Notes: a model not told the origin generated them from the letters alone. A stretch of DNA of 64,000 bases from Actinotalea subterranea (GCF_008364845.1 NZ_VTTP01000001.1:1-64000); one strand, 5' to 3'. Numbered from the stretch's first letter, positions 39,684 through 51,403 are shown. A program made the numbers and translations.

Positions 39684-40457
39684 TCATCCCCCGCTGCCCA
39701 CCGGTGCCGGGACGTCCGCGAAGGTCGCACCGGGGTTGCGGAGCGCGTGCCAGCGGTCCACCGGCCACACGGTCACGAAAGCGACACCGACGACGTTCCC
39801 CTCCGGGATGCTGCCACCACCTGGGTCGCCCTGCTTGTACCGCGAGTCCTGCGAGTTCTGCCGGTTGTCGCCCATGACCCACAGGCGGCCCTCCGGGACG
39901 ACCACGGAGAACTCCAGCTCGCTCGGCTGGGCGTCCGCCGCGAGGTACGGCTCGTCGATGGGCACCCCGTTGACCATGAGGCGGCCCTGGGCGTCGCAGC
40001 ACTCGACGGTGTCGCCCGGCAGGCCGATGACGCGCTTGATGAGGTGCTCGCCCGAGTCCTGCGGCAGGAGGCCCACGTACGTCAGGACGGACGTGAGCGC
40101 GGCACGCCACGCCGGGACGTCGGGCGGGAGCTGCTCGGGGAGCCAGCCGCCCGGGTCCTTGAACACGACGATGTCGCCACGGTGCACGTCGAGCGGGCCG
40201 GGTGCGAGCTTGGTCACGAGGACGCGGTCACCCACGAGGAGCGTCTGCTCCATCGAACCGCTCGGGATGAAGAACGCCTGGACCAGGAACGTCTTGATGA
40301 GCAGCGACAGCACGAGCGCGCTGACGACGATGATGCCCGTCTCGCGCGCCCACGCGGCGAGCCCCCCGCGCCGAGGGCGCCGTGCGGCGTGGGCTCCCCC
40401 GGCGGAGTCGGAGTCCGTCCGACGGTGCTCAGGGACGGCTTCTCGGTGCGAGGTCAC
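39684..40457 (-). CDS. lepB: Signal peptidase I
   Basis: Membrane protease that removes signal peptides from secreted proteins. 257 residues (GTG start). A cytoplasmic stretch of about 35 residues precedes one transmembrane helix (about 40-60). The catalytic Ser is in [11 protein letters not shown] and the catalytic Lys in [13 protein letters not shown]; the [11 protein letters not shown] box is present. The central domain carries an insert of about 20 residues rich in Pro. It is located just past a strong hairpin terminator of rplS. Confidence 0.95.
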   Translation of the reverse strand: MTSHREAVPEHRRTDSDSAGGAHAARRPRRGGLAAWARETGIIVVSALVLSLLIKTFLVQAFFIPSGSMEQTLLVGDRVLVTKLAPGPLDVHRGDIVVFKDPGGWLPEQLPPDVPAWRAALTSVLTYVGLLPQDSGEHLIKRVIGLPGDTVECCDAQGRLMVNGVPIDEPYLAADAQPSELEFSVVVPEGRLWVMGDNRQNSQDSRYKQGDPGGGSIPEGNVVGVAFVTVWPVDRWHALRNPGATFADVPAPVGSGG

Positions 40458-40516
40458 CGGTCAACTGTGCCACGACGGGACGCCCGCGCCGTCCGTCGCG
40501 CGCCGGGCAGCGAACG

Positions 40517-40554
40517 CCGGACGGGCGGTCACCGTGAGGTGACCGCCCGTCCGG
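40517..40554 (-). terminator. Strong hairpin after rplS
   Basis: Perfect 17-base arms ccggacgggcggtcacc and ggtgaccgcccgtccgg with a 4-base loop gtga, 20 bases past the rplS stop. No T-run. It cleanly separates the rimM-trmD-rplS transcript from lepB. Confidence 0.85.
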
Positions 40555-40573
40555 GACGTGCTGTGCGGACCCG

Positions 40574-40933
40574 TCAGCGGGGGGCCGGGGTCTCGCGCTT
40601 CTCCTTGATCTTGGCCTTCTTGCCGCGGAGCTTGCGCAGGTAGTAGAGCTTGGCGCGACGCACGTCACCACGCGTCACGACCTCGATCGACTCGATCGAC
40701 GGGGAGTGCACCGGGAACGTCCGCTCGACGCCCACGCCGAAGCTGATCTTGCGGATGGTGAACGTCTCGCGGACGCCGCCACCCTGCCGCGCGATGATGA
40801 CGCCCTGGAACGCCTGGATGCGGGAGCGGTTGCCCTCGACGACCTTGACGTTGACCTTCAGGGTGTCGCCCGGGCGGAAGTCCGGGATGTCGGAGCGCAG
40901 CGATGCTGCATCGACGGAATCAAGGATGTGCAT
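40574..40933 (-). CDS. rplS: 50S ribosomal protein L19
   Basis: 119 residues, start [17 protein letters not shown]. Typical L19 segments [33 protein letters not shown] and [14 protein letters not shown] are visible, with a basic C-terminus. A purine-rich GGAAG precedes the ATG. The gap to trmD is about 150 bases. Confidence 0.97.
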   Translation of the reverse strand: MHILDSVDAASLRSDIPDFRPGDTLKVNVKVVEGNRSRIQAFQGVIIARQGGGVRETFTIRKISFGVGVERTFPVHSPSIESIEVVTRGDVRRAKLYYLRKLRGKKAKIKEKRETPAPR

Positions 40934-41083
40934 GATGGTCGCTTCCTCGCCCTGCCACAGGTCAGGCGCGTCATGGTGGGCAGACGGGCTGCCTCGTCGG
41001 ATCTGGAGCGGGTGCGACTCTTGTGCAGAGCGGGCCGTGACCGCCTCCCCTGTGGCAGAGGCGCGGCGACGCACACCAGCAGG

Positions 41084-41944
41084 TCAGTCTGCCACAGCCC
41101 CGGGCTGCGGGACGACTCCGCCGTCGTCGACCGTCCAGCCGAGCGCCTCGAGGACCGCGCGGTCGGCCCGGTCGAGCTCGTCCGCGGGCAGCGCGCGGAG
41201 CAGGTCCGGCCGCCGCCGCGCCGTGCGCTCGAGCGCTCGGTCCCGCCGCCAGCGGGCGATGCGTGCGTGGTGCCCCGAGAGCAGGACCTCCGGGACCTCC
41301 TGGTCGCGCCAGACCGGTGGCCGGGTGTACACGGGGTACTCGAGCAGCCCCGCGGCGCCGTGGGACTCCTCGACGAGCGACTCCGGGTTGCCCACCACGC
41401 CCGGCAGCAGCCGCGCGACGGCCTCGACGACGACGAGGGCTGCGACCTCTCCGCCGTTGAGCACGTAGTCGCCGAGCGAGATCTCGAGGACCTGGACGCC
41501 CCGCGCGCGGTAGTGGTCCGCGACGCGGGAGTCGATGCCCTCGTACCGGCCGCACGCGACGAGGATCCGTCGGGACCCCGCGAGGCGCTCCGCGGTGCGC
41601 TGGTCGAACCGGTCGCCCGACGGCGTCGGCACCAGGAGGACCGTCGGCCCGGCCGGGCCGGGGACCGCGCCCTCGCCGTCCTCGCCGTCCTCGCCGTCCT
41701 CGCCGTCCTCGCCGTCCTCCCCGAGCAGGGTGTCGAGCGCCTCACCCCACACGTCAGGACGCATGACCATGCCCGCGCCACCGCCGAGCGGCGAGTCGTC
41801 GACCGTGCGGTGACGGTCCGTGGCCCAGGAGCGCAGGTCGTGCACGCGCAGGTCGAGCAGACCGGCGGTGCGGGCCTTGCCGACGAGCGACAGCTCGAGC
41901 GGCGCGAGGTACTCGGGGAAGATCGTGACGACGTCGATCCGCAC
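41084..41944 (-). CDS. trmD: tRNA (guanine-37-N1)-methyltransferase
   Basis: SPOUT-fold enzyme that makes m1G37 and prevents frameshifting. 286 residues (GTG start), longer than the usual about 250. VVTIFPEYL, the [13 protein letters not shown] loop, [11 protein letters not shown] and the trefoil-knot [17 protein letters not shown] are diagnostic. A run of GED triplets fills residues 75-92, encoded by a 9-base tandem repeat and placed in a surface loop between the GMVM strand and the PTVLLVP strand. Starts one base from the rimM stop. Confidence 0.96.
   Translation of the reverse strand: MRIDVVTIFPEYLAPLELSLVGKARTAGLLDLRVHDLRSWATDRHRTVDDSPLGGGAGMVMRPDVWGEALDTLLGEDGEDGEDGEDGEDGEGAVPGPAGPTVLLVPTPSGDRFDQRTAERLAGSRRILVACGRYEGIDSRVADHYRARGVQVLEISLGDYVLNGGEVAALVVVEAVARLLPGVVGNPESLVEESHGAAGLLEYPVYTRPPVWRDQEVPEVLLSGHHARIARWRRDRALERTARRRPDLLRALPADELDRADRAVLEALGWTVDDGGVVPQPGAVAD
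41671..41715. repeat. 9-bp tandem repeat inside trmD
   Basis: Five exact copies of cctcgccgt, encoding a Gly-Glu-Asp series on the minus strand. The unit is a multiple of three, so gain or loss would keep the frame. Confidence 0.9.
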
Positions 41945-41945
41945 G

Positions 41946-42509
41946 TCAGGCCACGGTCCCGTCGGCGCCCTCGCTGCCCTCGTCACCCTCGCTGCCGTCC
42001 GCGACGGCGTCCGCCGCGAGCAGGCCCAGCGGCGCGTCGATGACGACCCTGCCGCCGGCCACGTCGACCACCGGCACGATCTCCCGGACGAAGGGCACGA
42101 GCGTGCGGGCGCCGCCCACCTCGCGCACCACGAGCGCGTCCTGGGCGGGCAGGTGCTCCAGGCCGACGACCTCACCGAGGTGCGTGCCGTCGGGCCGCTC
42201 GGCGCGCAGGCCTGCGAGCTCGTAGGGGTACCAGGCGTCGTCCTCGTCCGACGCCTCCACGTCGACGACCAGCTCGACGCCTCGCAGCCCCTCCGCGGCC
42301 GTGCGGTCCCCCGCCTCGGCGAACGTCAGGTACCAGCGTTCGCCCTGGCGGCGCACGCGTTCGACCGTCAGCGGTCCGGCGTCCTGCGGGCGGGTCTGCA
42401 GCACGCGTCCGACGACGAACCTCTGCTCCGGGGCGTCGGTGCGCACGTCGAGCCCGATCTCCCCGCGCAGGCCGTGGGCGCGGCCGATCGTCGCGACGGT
42501 GAGCTGCAT
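41946..42509 (-). CDS. rimM: Ribosome maturation factor RimM
   Basis: Helps assemble the head of the 30S subunit around S19. 187 residues, start [20 protein letters not shown] with CTGGAGG before it. The C-terminal PRC-barrel contains [11 protein letters not shown] and [12 protein letters not shown]. It ends in an acidic Gly/Asp/Glu tail of about 20 residues. A perfect 18-base hairpin lies 28 bases upstream of the start. Confidence 0.95.
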   Translation of the reverse strand: MQLTVATIGRAHGLRGEIGLDVRTDAPEQRFVVGRVLQTRPQDAGPLTVERVRRQGERWYLTFAEAGDRTAAEGLRGVELVVDVEASDEDDAWYPYELAGLRAERPDGTHLGEVVGLEHLPAQDALVVREVGGARTLVPFVREIVPVVDVAGGRVVIDAPLGLLAADAVADGSEGDEGSEGADGTVA

Positions 42510-42536
42510 CTGTCCTCCAGGAGACGGTGTGGAACG

Positions 42537-42578
42537 GGTCGAGGCCCGGCCCCCAGGCTAGGGGGCCGGGCCTCGACC
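42537..42578 (-). terminator. 18-base perfect hairpin between khpA and rimM
   Basis: Arms ggtcgaggcccggccccc (42537-42554) and gggggccgggcctcgacc (42561-42578), loop of six. It lies about 100 bases past the khpA stop and 28 bases before the rimM ATG. It may end the rpsP-khpA transcript or work as an attenuator for rimM-trmD-rplS. Confidence 0.8.
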
Positions 42579-42678
42579 GTGGTGAGTGCGCGACCGGCGC
42601 TGCGTGCGCGTGCGCCGATCAGGTGCCGACGACCTGCACCACGCGCGACCTCAGGCCGCGGGTGCTGCTCGAGCAGGC

Positions 42679-42915
42679 TCAGCGGCGGTCGACGTCCACG
42701 ACGTCGACCCGCACCGAGCCGTCGCCCAGCGCGCCGACGACCGTGCGCAGGGCACGGGCCGTGCGACCGCTGCGTCCGATGACCCGACCGAGGTCCTCGG
42801 GATGCACCCGGACCTCGAGCAGGTCTCCGCGCCGCAGCGAACGGGCGTTGACCCGCACGTCGTCCGGGTGGTCCACGATGCCGCGGACCAGGTGCTCGAG
42901 CGCGTCGGCGAGCAT
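42679..42915 (-). CDS. khpA: KH-domain RNA-binding protein KhpA
   Basis: 78 residues, a single KH domain with RVIGRSGRTARALRTVV. It starts LADALEHLVRGIVDHPDDV, the family pattern. KhpA pairs with KhpB/Jag in Gram-positives to bind many RNAs and affect cell elongation. Start ATG shares one base with the rpsP stop, with GGAGGAG before it. Confidence 0.93.
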   Translation of the reverse strand: MLADALEHLVRGIVDHPDDVRVNARSLRRGDLLEVRVHPEDLGRVIGRSGRTARALRTVVGALGDGSVRVDVVDVDRR

Positions 42916-43358
42916 CAGGCCTGCTCCTCCGCGGACGCCGTGTCCTCGGTGGGCTCGGCGGCCGGCGCGGGAGCGGCTGCCTTCTTCTCGGCAGCCTTCG
43001 CCTTGGCCTTCTCGGCGGCGTCCGCGGCGGCGGCGATCGCGGCCGCAGCCCCGGTGTCGCCGGCCTTCTCCTTGACGCGGAGGGTGCCCTCGGCGCCGGG
43101 GAGGCCCTTGAACTTCTGCCAGTCACCGGTGACCTTGAGGAGCGCGAGCACCTGCTCGGTCGGCTGCGCGCCGACGCCGAGCCAGTACTGCGCACGGTCG
43201 GAGACGACCTCGATCAGCGAGGGCTCCTCGGTCGGGTGGTACTTGCCGATCTCCTCGATGACGCGACCGTCACGCTTGGTGCGCGAGTCCGCGACGACGA
43301 TGCGGTAGTACGGCGCCCGGATCTTGCCGAGACGCTTCAGACGGATCTTGACGGCCAC
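42915..43358 (-). CDS. rpsP: 30S ribosomal protein S16 with C-terminal extension
   Basis: 147 residues from a GTG ([20 protein letters not shown]). The first about 85 are normal S16: [19 protein letters not shown] and [17 protein letters not shown]. The last about 55 residues form a Lys/Ala tail ending acidic, found in several actinobacterial S16 proteins. GGAGAG lies about 12 bases upstream of the GTG. Confidence 0.96.
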   Translation of the reverse strand: MAVKIRLKRLGKIRAPYYRIVVADSRTKRDGRVIEEIGKYHPTEEPSLIEVVSDRAQYWLGVGAQPTEQVLALLKVTGDWQKFKGLPGAEGTLRVKEKAGDTGAAAAIAAAADAAEKAKAKAAEKKAAAPAPAAEPTEDTASAEEQA

Positions 43359-43469
43359 AGTGGTGGTCTCTCCTGGTTCTGCTGGGGTGGGCACCGCGCG
43401 CCGACCTGTGGGGTAGGTGGGACGAGGTGACCGAGGGACACGGGTGGGGACGGGTAGAGGGGCCGTCCA

Positions 43470-43500
43470 CGCCCGGTACAGCGGGCCATTCTGCCAGACG
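43470..43500 (-). promoter_or_regulatory. Candidate rpsP promoter
   Basis: The minus strand shows CAGAAT (43488-43493), similar to a -10 hexamer, about 130 bases upstream of the rpsP start, in a gap otherwise very GC-rich. The -35 element is not clear. Low confidence. Confidence 0.3.
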
Positions 43501-43542
43501 ACGGGCCGTGCCACACACCCGTCCTCGCCGGGCCTGCCGGAG

Positions 43543-44976
43543 TCAGTCCTGCAGGGCTCTGCCGCGCAGCTCGGGCAGGGCCAGCGCCGCTCCACCCGCG
43601 ATCACGAACGCGAGCGCGAACACCGCGAACGTCAGCTCGTTGCCGCCGACGGCGAGGAGGTGGGGCACCGCGAGCGGCGCCGCGATCGACGCGAGGCGCC
43701 CGAACCCGGCCGCCCACCCCGAGCCCGTCCCGCGCAGCGCCGTCGGGTAGATCTCGGGAGTCACCGCGTACAGGGCGCCCCACGCGCCGAGGTTGAAGAA
43801 CGACAGGAGCATCCCGGCCGCGACCACCTGCGTCGGGCTCGCCGCCCAGCCGAAGAGACCCGCCGCGACCGCCGACCCGCCGAGGAAGGTCGCGAGGGTG
43901 GCCCGCCGCCCCCAGACCTCGATCAGGACGGCCGCGAGCGCGTACCCCGGCAGCTGCGCGAGCGTGATGAGGAGCGTGTAGCGGAACGACGTCACGAGCG
44001 AGAACCCCGACGCCACCAGGATCGAGGGCAGCCACACGAAGGCCCCGTAGTACGCGAAGTTGACGAAGAACCACACCGTCCAGGCCGCCGCGGTCCGCCG
44101 CCGCATCGCGCGGCCCCACAGCTCCCGCGGGCGCGGGGCGGGCCCGGGCCCGGCCGCAGGCGCCGCCGCGCCGGCAGGCACCGCCGTCGTGGCGTCCGAC
44201 GCGGGGGGCGTGGCCGGCGCGCCCACGTCGTGCGGGATGGTCCCTGCCCCGAGCGTGCCGCGAGAGGACGAGCCGAGCAGCGGACGGGAGTCCTCGAAGC
44301 CGCGCACCACGCGCTCCGCCTCCGCGCCGCGGCCCACGCGCTCGAGGAAGCGCACCGACTCCGGCAGGCCCCGCCGCACGACGAGCGCGTAGAGCGCGGG
44401 CACCGCGCCGATCGCGAGCGCCCAGCGCCAGCCGTCGTCCGCGCGCGGGATGACCAGGAACCCGATCAGCGCGGCGAGCATCCAGCCGACCGCCCAGAAC
44501 GCCTCGAGGACGACGACCACGCGCCCGCGGATGCGCGCCGGCGCGAACTCGCTCACGAGCGTGGACGCGACGGGCAGCTCCGCGCCCAGGCCGACGCCGA
44601 CGACGAACCGCAGCGCCATGAGTGCGCCGACGGACCAGGCGAGCGCTGACGCCCCCGTCGCGAGGCCGTACACGAGGAGCGTCAGCGCGAAGACCTGGCG
44701 CCTGCCGAGCCGGTCCGCGAGCAGCCCGCCGACGCTCGCACCGATCGCCATGCCGACGAAGCCGATCGAGGCGATCCACGAGAGCTCGCCGGAGCTCAGG
44801 TCCCACTGCACGCGCAGCGCGGCGATGACGAAGGAGATGAGGCCGACGTCCATCGCGTCGAGCGCCCAGCCGACGCCGGAGCCCACGACGAGACGACCGT
44901 GGCGGCGGGTGAACGGCAGCGCGTCGAGGCGGGTGAGCCGGCTCGGGGCGGCGGGCTGCGCCGGGGCCTCAGCCAC
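43543..44976 (-). CDS. MFS transporter, sugar/aromatic-acid porter-like
   Basis: 477 residues with about 12 helices. The family loop motif appears as [12 protein letters not shown], with [18 protein letters not shown] as the next conserved segment and [16 protein letters not shown] after it, the layout of the metabolite:H+ symporter (SP/AAHS/NiaP-like) branch. A central loop of about 90 residues is Ala/Pro/Gly-rich. The start overlaps the amidohydrolase stop by eight bases, so it may import the substrate of that enzyme. Substrate unknown. Confidence 0.85.
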   Translation of the reverse strand: MAEAPAQPAAPSRLTRLDALPFTRRHGRLVVGSGVGWALDAMDVGLISFVIAALRVQWDLSSGELSWIASIGFVGMAIGASVGGLLADRLGRRQVFALTLLVYGLATGASALAWSVGALMALRFVVGVGLGAELPVASTLVSEFAPARIRGRVVVVLEAFWAVGWMLAALIGFLVIPRADDGWRWALAIGAVPALYALVVRRGLPESVRFLERVGRGAEAERVVRGFEDSRPLLGSSSRGTLGAGTIPHDVGAPATPPASDATTAVPAGAAAPAAGPGPAPRPRELWGRAMRRRTAAAWTVWFFVNFAYYGAFVWLPSILVASGFSLVTSFRYTLLITLAQLPGYALAAVLIEVWGRRATLATFLGGSAVAAGLFGWAASPTQVVAAGMLLSFFNLGAWGALYAVTPEIYPTALRGTGSGWAAGFGRLASIAAPLAVPHLLAVGGNELTFAVFALAFVIAGGAALALPELRGRALQD

Positions 44977-46069
44977 CGGCGACGACGACGCCCCGCAGCA
45001 CCACGGCGCTCGGGTGGGCGAGCACGCGGATGTCGGTGCGCGGGTCCTGCGGGTACACGACGACGTCGGCCGGAGCGCCCTCGGTCAGGCCGGGGGCGCC
45101 GAGGAGCTCACGCGCCCGCCAGCTCGCGACGGCGACCACCTCTGCGGCGGGGACCCCGGCCCGGACGACCTCGGCGGCCTCGCCCGCGAGCCGTCCGTGC
45201 TCGATGGTGCCGCCGGCATCCGTCCCGAGCAGCAGCCGCACGCCCGCGTCGTGGAGGTCGCGCACGTGCTCGTACCGCCGCGCGTGGAGGCGACGCATGC
45301 GTGCGGCGAAGAGGGGGTACCGCTCCTCGCCCTGGGCCGCGATCGCCTCGAACTGCGCGACCTGCAGCAGGGTCGGCACGACGGGGACGCCCCGCCGCGC
45401 GACCTCCGCGATCATCTCCGGGGTCAGACCCGTGCCGTGCTCGATGCAGTCGATGCCGGCAGCGAGCAGGCCGGGGAGCGCCTCGGTCGAGAACGTGTGG
45501 GCCGTGACCCGGGCGCCGCGGGAGTGCGCGGCTCGGACCGCCTCGGCGAGCACGTCGTCGGGCCACAGCGGGCGAAGGTCGCCGTCAGGCCCGAGCTCAC
45601 GGTCGATCCAGTCGGCGACGATCTTGACCCAGCCGTCGCCGCGGTCCGCCTCCTGGACGACGGCCGCCGGCAGCTGCGCCACGTCGTCGAGCTCGCGCCC
45701 GTAGCCGCGCAGGTAGCGCTTGGGCCGTGCGAGGTGGTGCCCGGCGCGCAGCAGACGGGGCAGGTCGTCGCGGTCGTCGATCCACCGCGTGTCCGCCGGG
45801 GAGCCGGCGTCCCGGATGAGCAGGGTGCCGGCGTCCCGGTCGGCGAGCGCCTGCTCCTGCGCCGTCCGACGGTCCACGGGACCCGACGCCCCGAGACCGA
45901 TGTGGCAGTGCACGTCGACCAGGCCGGGCAGCACCCAGCCCGTGAGCTCACCCTGACCCGCGACGCGTCGTCCCCGGGGCGCGTCGAACGTGATGCGCCC
46001 GTCCACGACCCACGCCTCGCCGACCTCCTGGCCGTCACCGATCACGACAGGCCCGCGCAGGTGCAGCAT
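44969..46069 (-). CDS. Metal-dependent amidohydrolase
   Basis: 366 residues, imidazolonepropionase/prolidase-like (COG1228 type). HxH metal site in PGLVDVHCHIGLG, candidate carbamylated Lys in GWVKIVADW, His in VTAHTF and IEHGTGLTP, and the final Asp in LLLGTDAGG. GAGGAG lies before the ATG. Nothing reveals the substrate; cyclic or acyl-amino-acid amides are usual for this group. It is coupled to the MFS gene behind it and 36 bases past ffh. Confidence 0.87.
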   Translation of the reverse strand: MLHLRGPVVIGDGQEVGEAWVVDGRITFDAPRGRRVAGQGELTGWVLPGLVDVHCHIGLGASGPVDRRTAQEQALADRDAGTLLIRDAGSPADTRWIDDRDDLPRLLRAGHHLARPKRYLRGYGRELDDVAQLPAAVVQEADRGDGWVKIVADWIDRELGPDGDLRPLWPDDVLAEAVRAAHSRGARVTAHTFSTEALPGLLAAGIDCIEHGTGLTPEMIAEVARRGVPVVPTLLQVAQFEAIAAQGEERYPLFAARMRRLHARRYEHVRDLHDAGVRLLLGTDAGGTIEHGRLAGEAAEVVRAGVPAAEVVAVASWRARELLGAPGLTEGAPADVVVYPQDPRTDIRVLAHPSAVVLRGVVVAGG

Positions 46070-46105
46070 GCTCAGCTCCTCGTCAGCCGTCGGGGGCGGC
46101 GGGGG

Positions 46106-47707
46106 TCATCGGCCAAGGAACTTCTCCAGGCCCGGCGGGATCTCGAGCGGGGCGTCCTCGGCCTTCGCGGGCGCACCGAGGCCGAAGGCCGAGCCGGCGG
46201 GTGCCTTGGGCAGCTGGCCGGCCGCGCGCGCGGCCGCCTCGCGCTCCTGCTGGGCCCGCTTGGCCGGGTTGCCCGACTTCGCCTTGGCTGCGCGTCCCTT
46301 GGGCTGCGCCGTCATCCGGCCGCGCGACTTCTTGCCGCCCATGCCGGGGAGGTTGCCCATGCCGGGCATCCCCATGCCGCCGCCGCGAGCCATCTGCTTC
46401 ATCATCTTCTGGGCGCCCGCGAACCGCTCGAGGAGCTGGTTGACGTCGGTCGCCGTCGTGCCCGAGCCCCGGGCGATGCGGGCCCGGCGCGAGCCGTTGA
46501 TGATCTTCGGGTTCGTGCGCTCACCGGGCGTCATGGACCGGACGATCGCCTCGATCCGGTCGACCTCGCGCTCGTCGAAGTTCTCGATGGCGTCGCGCAT
46601 CTGCCCCATGCCGGGCAGCATGCCGAGCATCTTCTTCATCGAGCCCATCTGCCGCAGGCCCTGCATCTGCGTCAGGAAGTCGTCGAGCGTGAAGTCCTCG
46701 CCGCCCGCGAGCTTGCCCGCCATCGCCTCGGCCTGCTCGGCGTCGAACGCCTTCTCGGCCTGCTCGATGAGGGACAGCACGTCACCCATGTCGAGGATGC
46801 GGGACGCCATGCGGTCCGGGTGGAAGACCTCGAAGTCCGTGAGCTTCTCGCCCGTGGACGCGTAGAGGATCGGCCGGCCCGTGACGCTCGCGACGGACAG
46901 CGCCGCGCCACCGCGGGCGTCGCCGTCGAGCTTGGAGAGCACGACGCCGGTGAAGCCGACGCCCTCGGCGAACGCCTGCGCGGTCGTCACGGCGTCCTGG
47001 CCGATCATCGCGTCGATGACGAAGAGGATCTCGTCCGGCTGGACGGCGTCACGGATGTCCGCGGCCTGCTGCATCATCTCCGCGTCGACGCCGAGGCGGC
47101 CCGCCGTGTCGACGATGAGCACGTCGTGCTGACGGGACACGGCCGTCGCCAGGCCGTCGCGGGCGACGGCCACCGGGTCCGCGTCGGGCGCAGCGAGCTC
47201 GTGGCCCTCCTGCGCACCGGGGTGGGGTGCAAAGACCGGGACCCCGGCCCGCTCCCCCACGACCTGCAGCTGCGTGACGGCGTTGGGGCGCTGGAGGTCC
47301 GCGGCGACCAGGAGCGGCGTGTGGCCCTGCTCCCTCAGGTGCCGGGCCAGCTTGCCCGCGAGGGTCGTCTTGCCTGCGCCCTGGAGGCCGGCGAGGAGGA
47401 TGACCGTGGGCGGGTTCTTGGCGAACCGCAGCGCCCGCTGCTCGCCGCCGAGGACGGCGACCAGCTCGTCGTTGACGATCTTGACGACCTGCTGGGCCGG
47501 GTTCAGCGCACCGGTGACCTCGGCGGACAGCGCCCGCTCGCGCACCTTGCCCGTGAACTCGCGCACGACGGGCACGGCGACGTCGGCGTCCAGGAGGGCC
47601 CGGCGGATCTCGCGGACGGTCGCGTCGATGTCCGCCTCGGACAGCCGGCCCTTGGTGCGGAGGTTCTTGAAGGTCGAGGTCAGGCGGTCGGACAGCGTGG
47701 CGAACAC
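46106..47707 (-). CDS. ffh: Signal recognition particle protein Ffh
   Basis: SRP GTPase, 533 residues (GTG start). N domain, then G domain with GLQGAGKTTLAGKLARHL, VVDTAGRLGV-type DTAGR, TKLDGDARGG and SVTGRPILYASTGE. The M domain (from about residue 325) is Met-rich (MQGLRQMGSMKKMLGMLPGM) and binds SRP RNA. A Lys/Ala/Gly-rich tail of about 100 residues follows. Its partner FtsY is encoded at 51440. The SRP RNA gene was not found here. Confidence 0.96.
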   Translation of the reverse strand: MFATLSDRLTSTFKNLRTKGRLSEADIDATVREIRRALLDADVAVPVVREFTGKVRERALSAEVTGALNPAQQVVKIVNDELVAVLGGEQRALRFAKNPPTVILLAGLQGAGKTTLAGKLARHLREQGHTPLLVAADLQRPNAVTQLQVVGERAGVPVFAPHPGAQEGHELAAPDADPVAVARDGLATAVSRQHDVLIVDTAGRLGVDAEMMQQAADIRDAVQPDEILFVIDAMIGQDAVTTAQAFAEGVGFTGVVLSKLDGDARGGAALSVASVTGRPILYASTGEKLTDFEVFHPDRMASRILDMGDVLSLIEQAEKAFDAEQAEAMAGKLAGGEDFTLDDFLTQMQGLRQMGSMKKMLGMLPGMGQMRDAIENFDEREVDRIEAIVRSMTPGERTNPKIINGSRRARIARGSGTTATDVNQLLERFAGAQKMMKQMARGGGMGMPGMGNLPGMGGKKSRGRMTAQPKGRAAKAKSGNPAKRAQQEREAAARAAGQLPKAPAGSAFGLGAPAKAEDAPLEIPPGLEKFLGR

Positions 47708-47772
47708 AGCAGGAACCTCACCAGGCTCGGGGCGGACGGAGGCGTGCGGGAGGTCTCAGGGTACCCGCCCGC

Positions 47773-49623
47773 TCACGGCGCGCCCCCGTCGGCCCCGGCG
47801 GGCACGCCCCGCGCCGTCCCGCCGAGGTGCACACGGGTCGCGGACGTGAGCTCGTCGACGAGCCGGGCGCGCCACGGCGTCCAGGTGGTGGGGCCCGCGG
47901 CGGAGGCGTCGGCCTCCGTCAGCGCCCGGAGGAGCTCGAGCATGTCGAGGCGCCCGTCGACGGCGGCAGCGAGCTCGGCGACCGTCGCCGGGTCGTCGGG
48001 GTCGCGCTGCGTCGCGAGCGTCGCGAGCGTGAGGTGGTGGCGCACGAGCCGCGCGACGTCGTCGGCCTCGGCGGGCTCGAAGCCCATCCGCGCCATGATG
48101 GCGGGGACGAGCGCGGCGCCCTCCACGCTGTGGTCGACGGCGCCGGGACGCTTGCCGATGTCGTGCAGGAGGGCCGCGACGAGCAGCGTGTCGCCACGCT
48201 GGACGCTCCTGCGCGAGCGGCTCGCGCGCGACGCCGTCTCGACGAGGTGCCGGTCCACCGTGTGCCGGTGGATCGGCGAGCGCTGGGGGCGGTTGCGTAC
48301 CGCAGCCCACTCCGGGAGCCACCGCGTCACGACCCCGGCCAGGTCGAGCGTCTCCCACACCGGCACCTGCGCCGGCCCGCTCGCGAGGACCGCGAGCAGG
48401 TGGCTTCGGGCGACCGCCGGCCAGGGCTCCGGTAGGTCGGGGGTCCGCGCGAGGCTCGCGACCGTCACCGGGGACAGGGGCAGTCCCGTGCGCGCCGAGG
48501 TCGCGGCCGCCCGCAGGCCCAGCAGCGCGTCCTCCTCCGGGCGGGTCCCGGCCGCGAGCACGAGCTCGCCGTCGTGCTCCACGAGGCCGTCGCCCACCGA
48601 GCGCAGCCGCGGCGCCTGACGCCGGCCCCGGACGAGCACCGGCCGGCGCAGCGACGGCCGCGCGAGCGCCTGACGCGCGTGCCGGACGGTCGTGTCCAGG
48701 GCGTGCGAGATGACGCGCCCGGCCTCCGCGACCCCGGCGAGCAGGTCGTCGGCGTCGCCCTCCCCGAGCAGCGCCGCGACCTCGTCCTGGTCGGCACGGA
48801 GCAGCCTGTTCGTGGGGCGCCTCGTCGCGACGTGCAGCGCGTCACGCACGTCGAGCAGGTGCGCGTAGGCGCGGTCGACCTCCCCGTGCGGCCGGTCCGT
48901 CAGCCAGGTCGCCGCGAGCGCGAAGACCACCACGGCGTCACGGATCCCGCCGCGCGCCTCCTTGAGGTCGGGCTCGACCAGGTAGGCGAGCTCACCGGTC
49001 CGCTCGGCCCGCGCCCGGGTGGTGGCCAGCAGCTCGGGCAGCCGACGACGCGCGGCCGAGCGCCAGTCCTCGAGCAGCGCGGTGCGCGCGCGGTGCACGA
49101 CGGTGCGGTCACCCGCGACGGCGCGCAGGTCGAGCAGCCCGACGGCGGCGGGCAGGTCCGCCGAGGCGACCTGCCGGCACTGCGCCAGCGAGCGCACGGA
49201 GTGGTCGAGGTCGAGCCCGGCGTCCCAGATCGGGTACCAGAGGCGCTCCGCGAGCGCAGCGACCTGGGCGGCGCTGTGGCTCCTGCCGTCGTGGACGAGG
49301 AGCAGGTCCAGGTCGCTGCCCGGGCTCGCGTCGCCCCGCCCCAGGCTCCCGACCGCGCCGAGGGCGACGCCGTCGGGCGTGCCGAGGTCGGCCGACGCCG
49401 TGTCCCACAGCTCCGCGAGCCGGGACGTGACGAGCTGGGTGAGCGCACCCCGGCGGACCGCGCCGTCGGCCCCGGGCCCGGTCATGCGCTCGGCGAGCCG
49501 GAGCCTCTCAGCCTTGAGGCCCCGCACCCCGCGGGCGTCGGCGGCGTCAGCCACCGGGCCCGCGGAGGACGGGACCTCGAAGGAAGGGCGTCCGACCGCG
49601 TCGTCCTGCGGTCGCTCCACCAT
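47773..49623 (-). CDS. glnD: [Protein-PII] nucleotidyltransferase GlnD without ACT domains
   Basis: Transfers UMP (or AMP in some actinobacteria) to PII and removes it again. 616 residues. Nucleotidyltransferase motif [18 protein letters not shown] at about 92-110, GlnD-type [12 protein letters not shown] near 220, and the HD hydrolase site [10 protein letters not shown] near 490. The protein stops about 120 residues after the HD site; the paired ACT domains that sense glutamine in typical GlnD (about 800 or more residues) are absent, and only 65 bases separate it from ffh. Third gene of amtB-glnB-glnD. Confidence 0.92.
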   Translation of the reverse strand: MVERPQDDAVGRPSFEVPSSAGPVADAADARGVRGLKAERLRLAERMTGPGADGAVRRGALTQLVTSRLAELWDTASADLGTPDGVALGAVGSLGRGDASPGSDLDLLLVHDGRSHSAAQVAALAERLWYPIWDAGLDLDHSVRSLAQCRQVASADLPAAVGLLDLRAVAGDRTVVHRARTALLEDWRSAARRRLPELLATTRARAERTGELAYLVEPDLKEARGGIRDAVVVFALAATWLTDRPHGEVDRAYAHLLDVRDALHVATRRPTNRLLRADQDEVAALLGEGDADDLLAGVAEAGRVISHALDTTVRHARQALARPSLRRPVLVRGRRQAPRLRSVGDGLVEHDGELVLAAGTRPEEDALLGLRAAATSARTGLPLSPVTVASLARTPDLPEPWPAVARSHLLAVLASGPAQVPVWETLDLAGVVTRWLPEWAAVRNRPQRSPIHRHTVDRHLVETASRASRSRRSVQRGDTLLVAALLHDIGKRPGAVDHSVEGAALVPAIMARMGFEPAEADDVARLVRHHLTLATLATQRDPDDPATVAELAAAVDGRLDMLELLRALTEADASAAGPTTWTPWRARLVDELTSATRVHLGGTARGVPAGADGGAP

Positions 49624-49638
49624 GGTGCTAGTCGTCGC

Positions 49639-51290
<1,652 letters not shown>

Positions 51291-51372
51291 AGAGATCGCC
51301 TCTCCCTCGCCAGCCGGGCGGCTGGTCCGGGACAAGGCTCTTGGACCGCTGTTTCTCCTGCGCACCCCGCGC

Positions 51373-51388
51373 GTTACGGCGTCGTGAC
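51373..51388 (-). promoter_or_regulatory. GlnR-like box 1 upstream of amtB
   Basis: On the minus strand the site reads GTCAC-n6-GTAAC, a good fit to the actinobacterial GlnR consensus (GTnAC-n6-GAAAC; core AC-n9-AC). It lies about 83 bases upstream of the amtB start. Confidence 0.6.
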
Positions 51389-51403
51389 AACCGTCCCGTG
51401 CGT

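Noticed and set aside
44450-48619. Very long plus-strand open frame (about 1389 codons) opposite the MFS gene, amidohydrolase, ffh and glnD
   Set aside because: It is the antisense shadow of well-recognised genes; its translation is Ala/Arg/Ser-rich with no domain, a common artefact at this G+C content.
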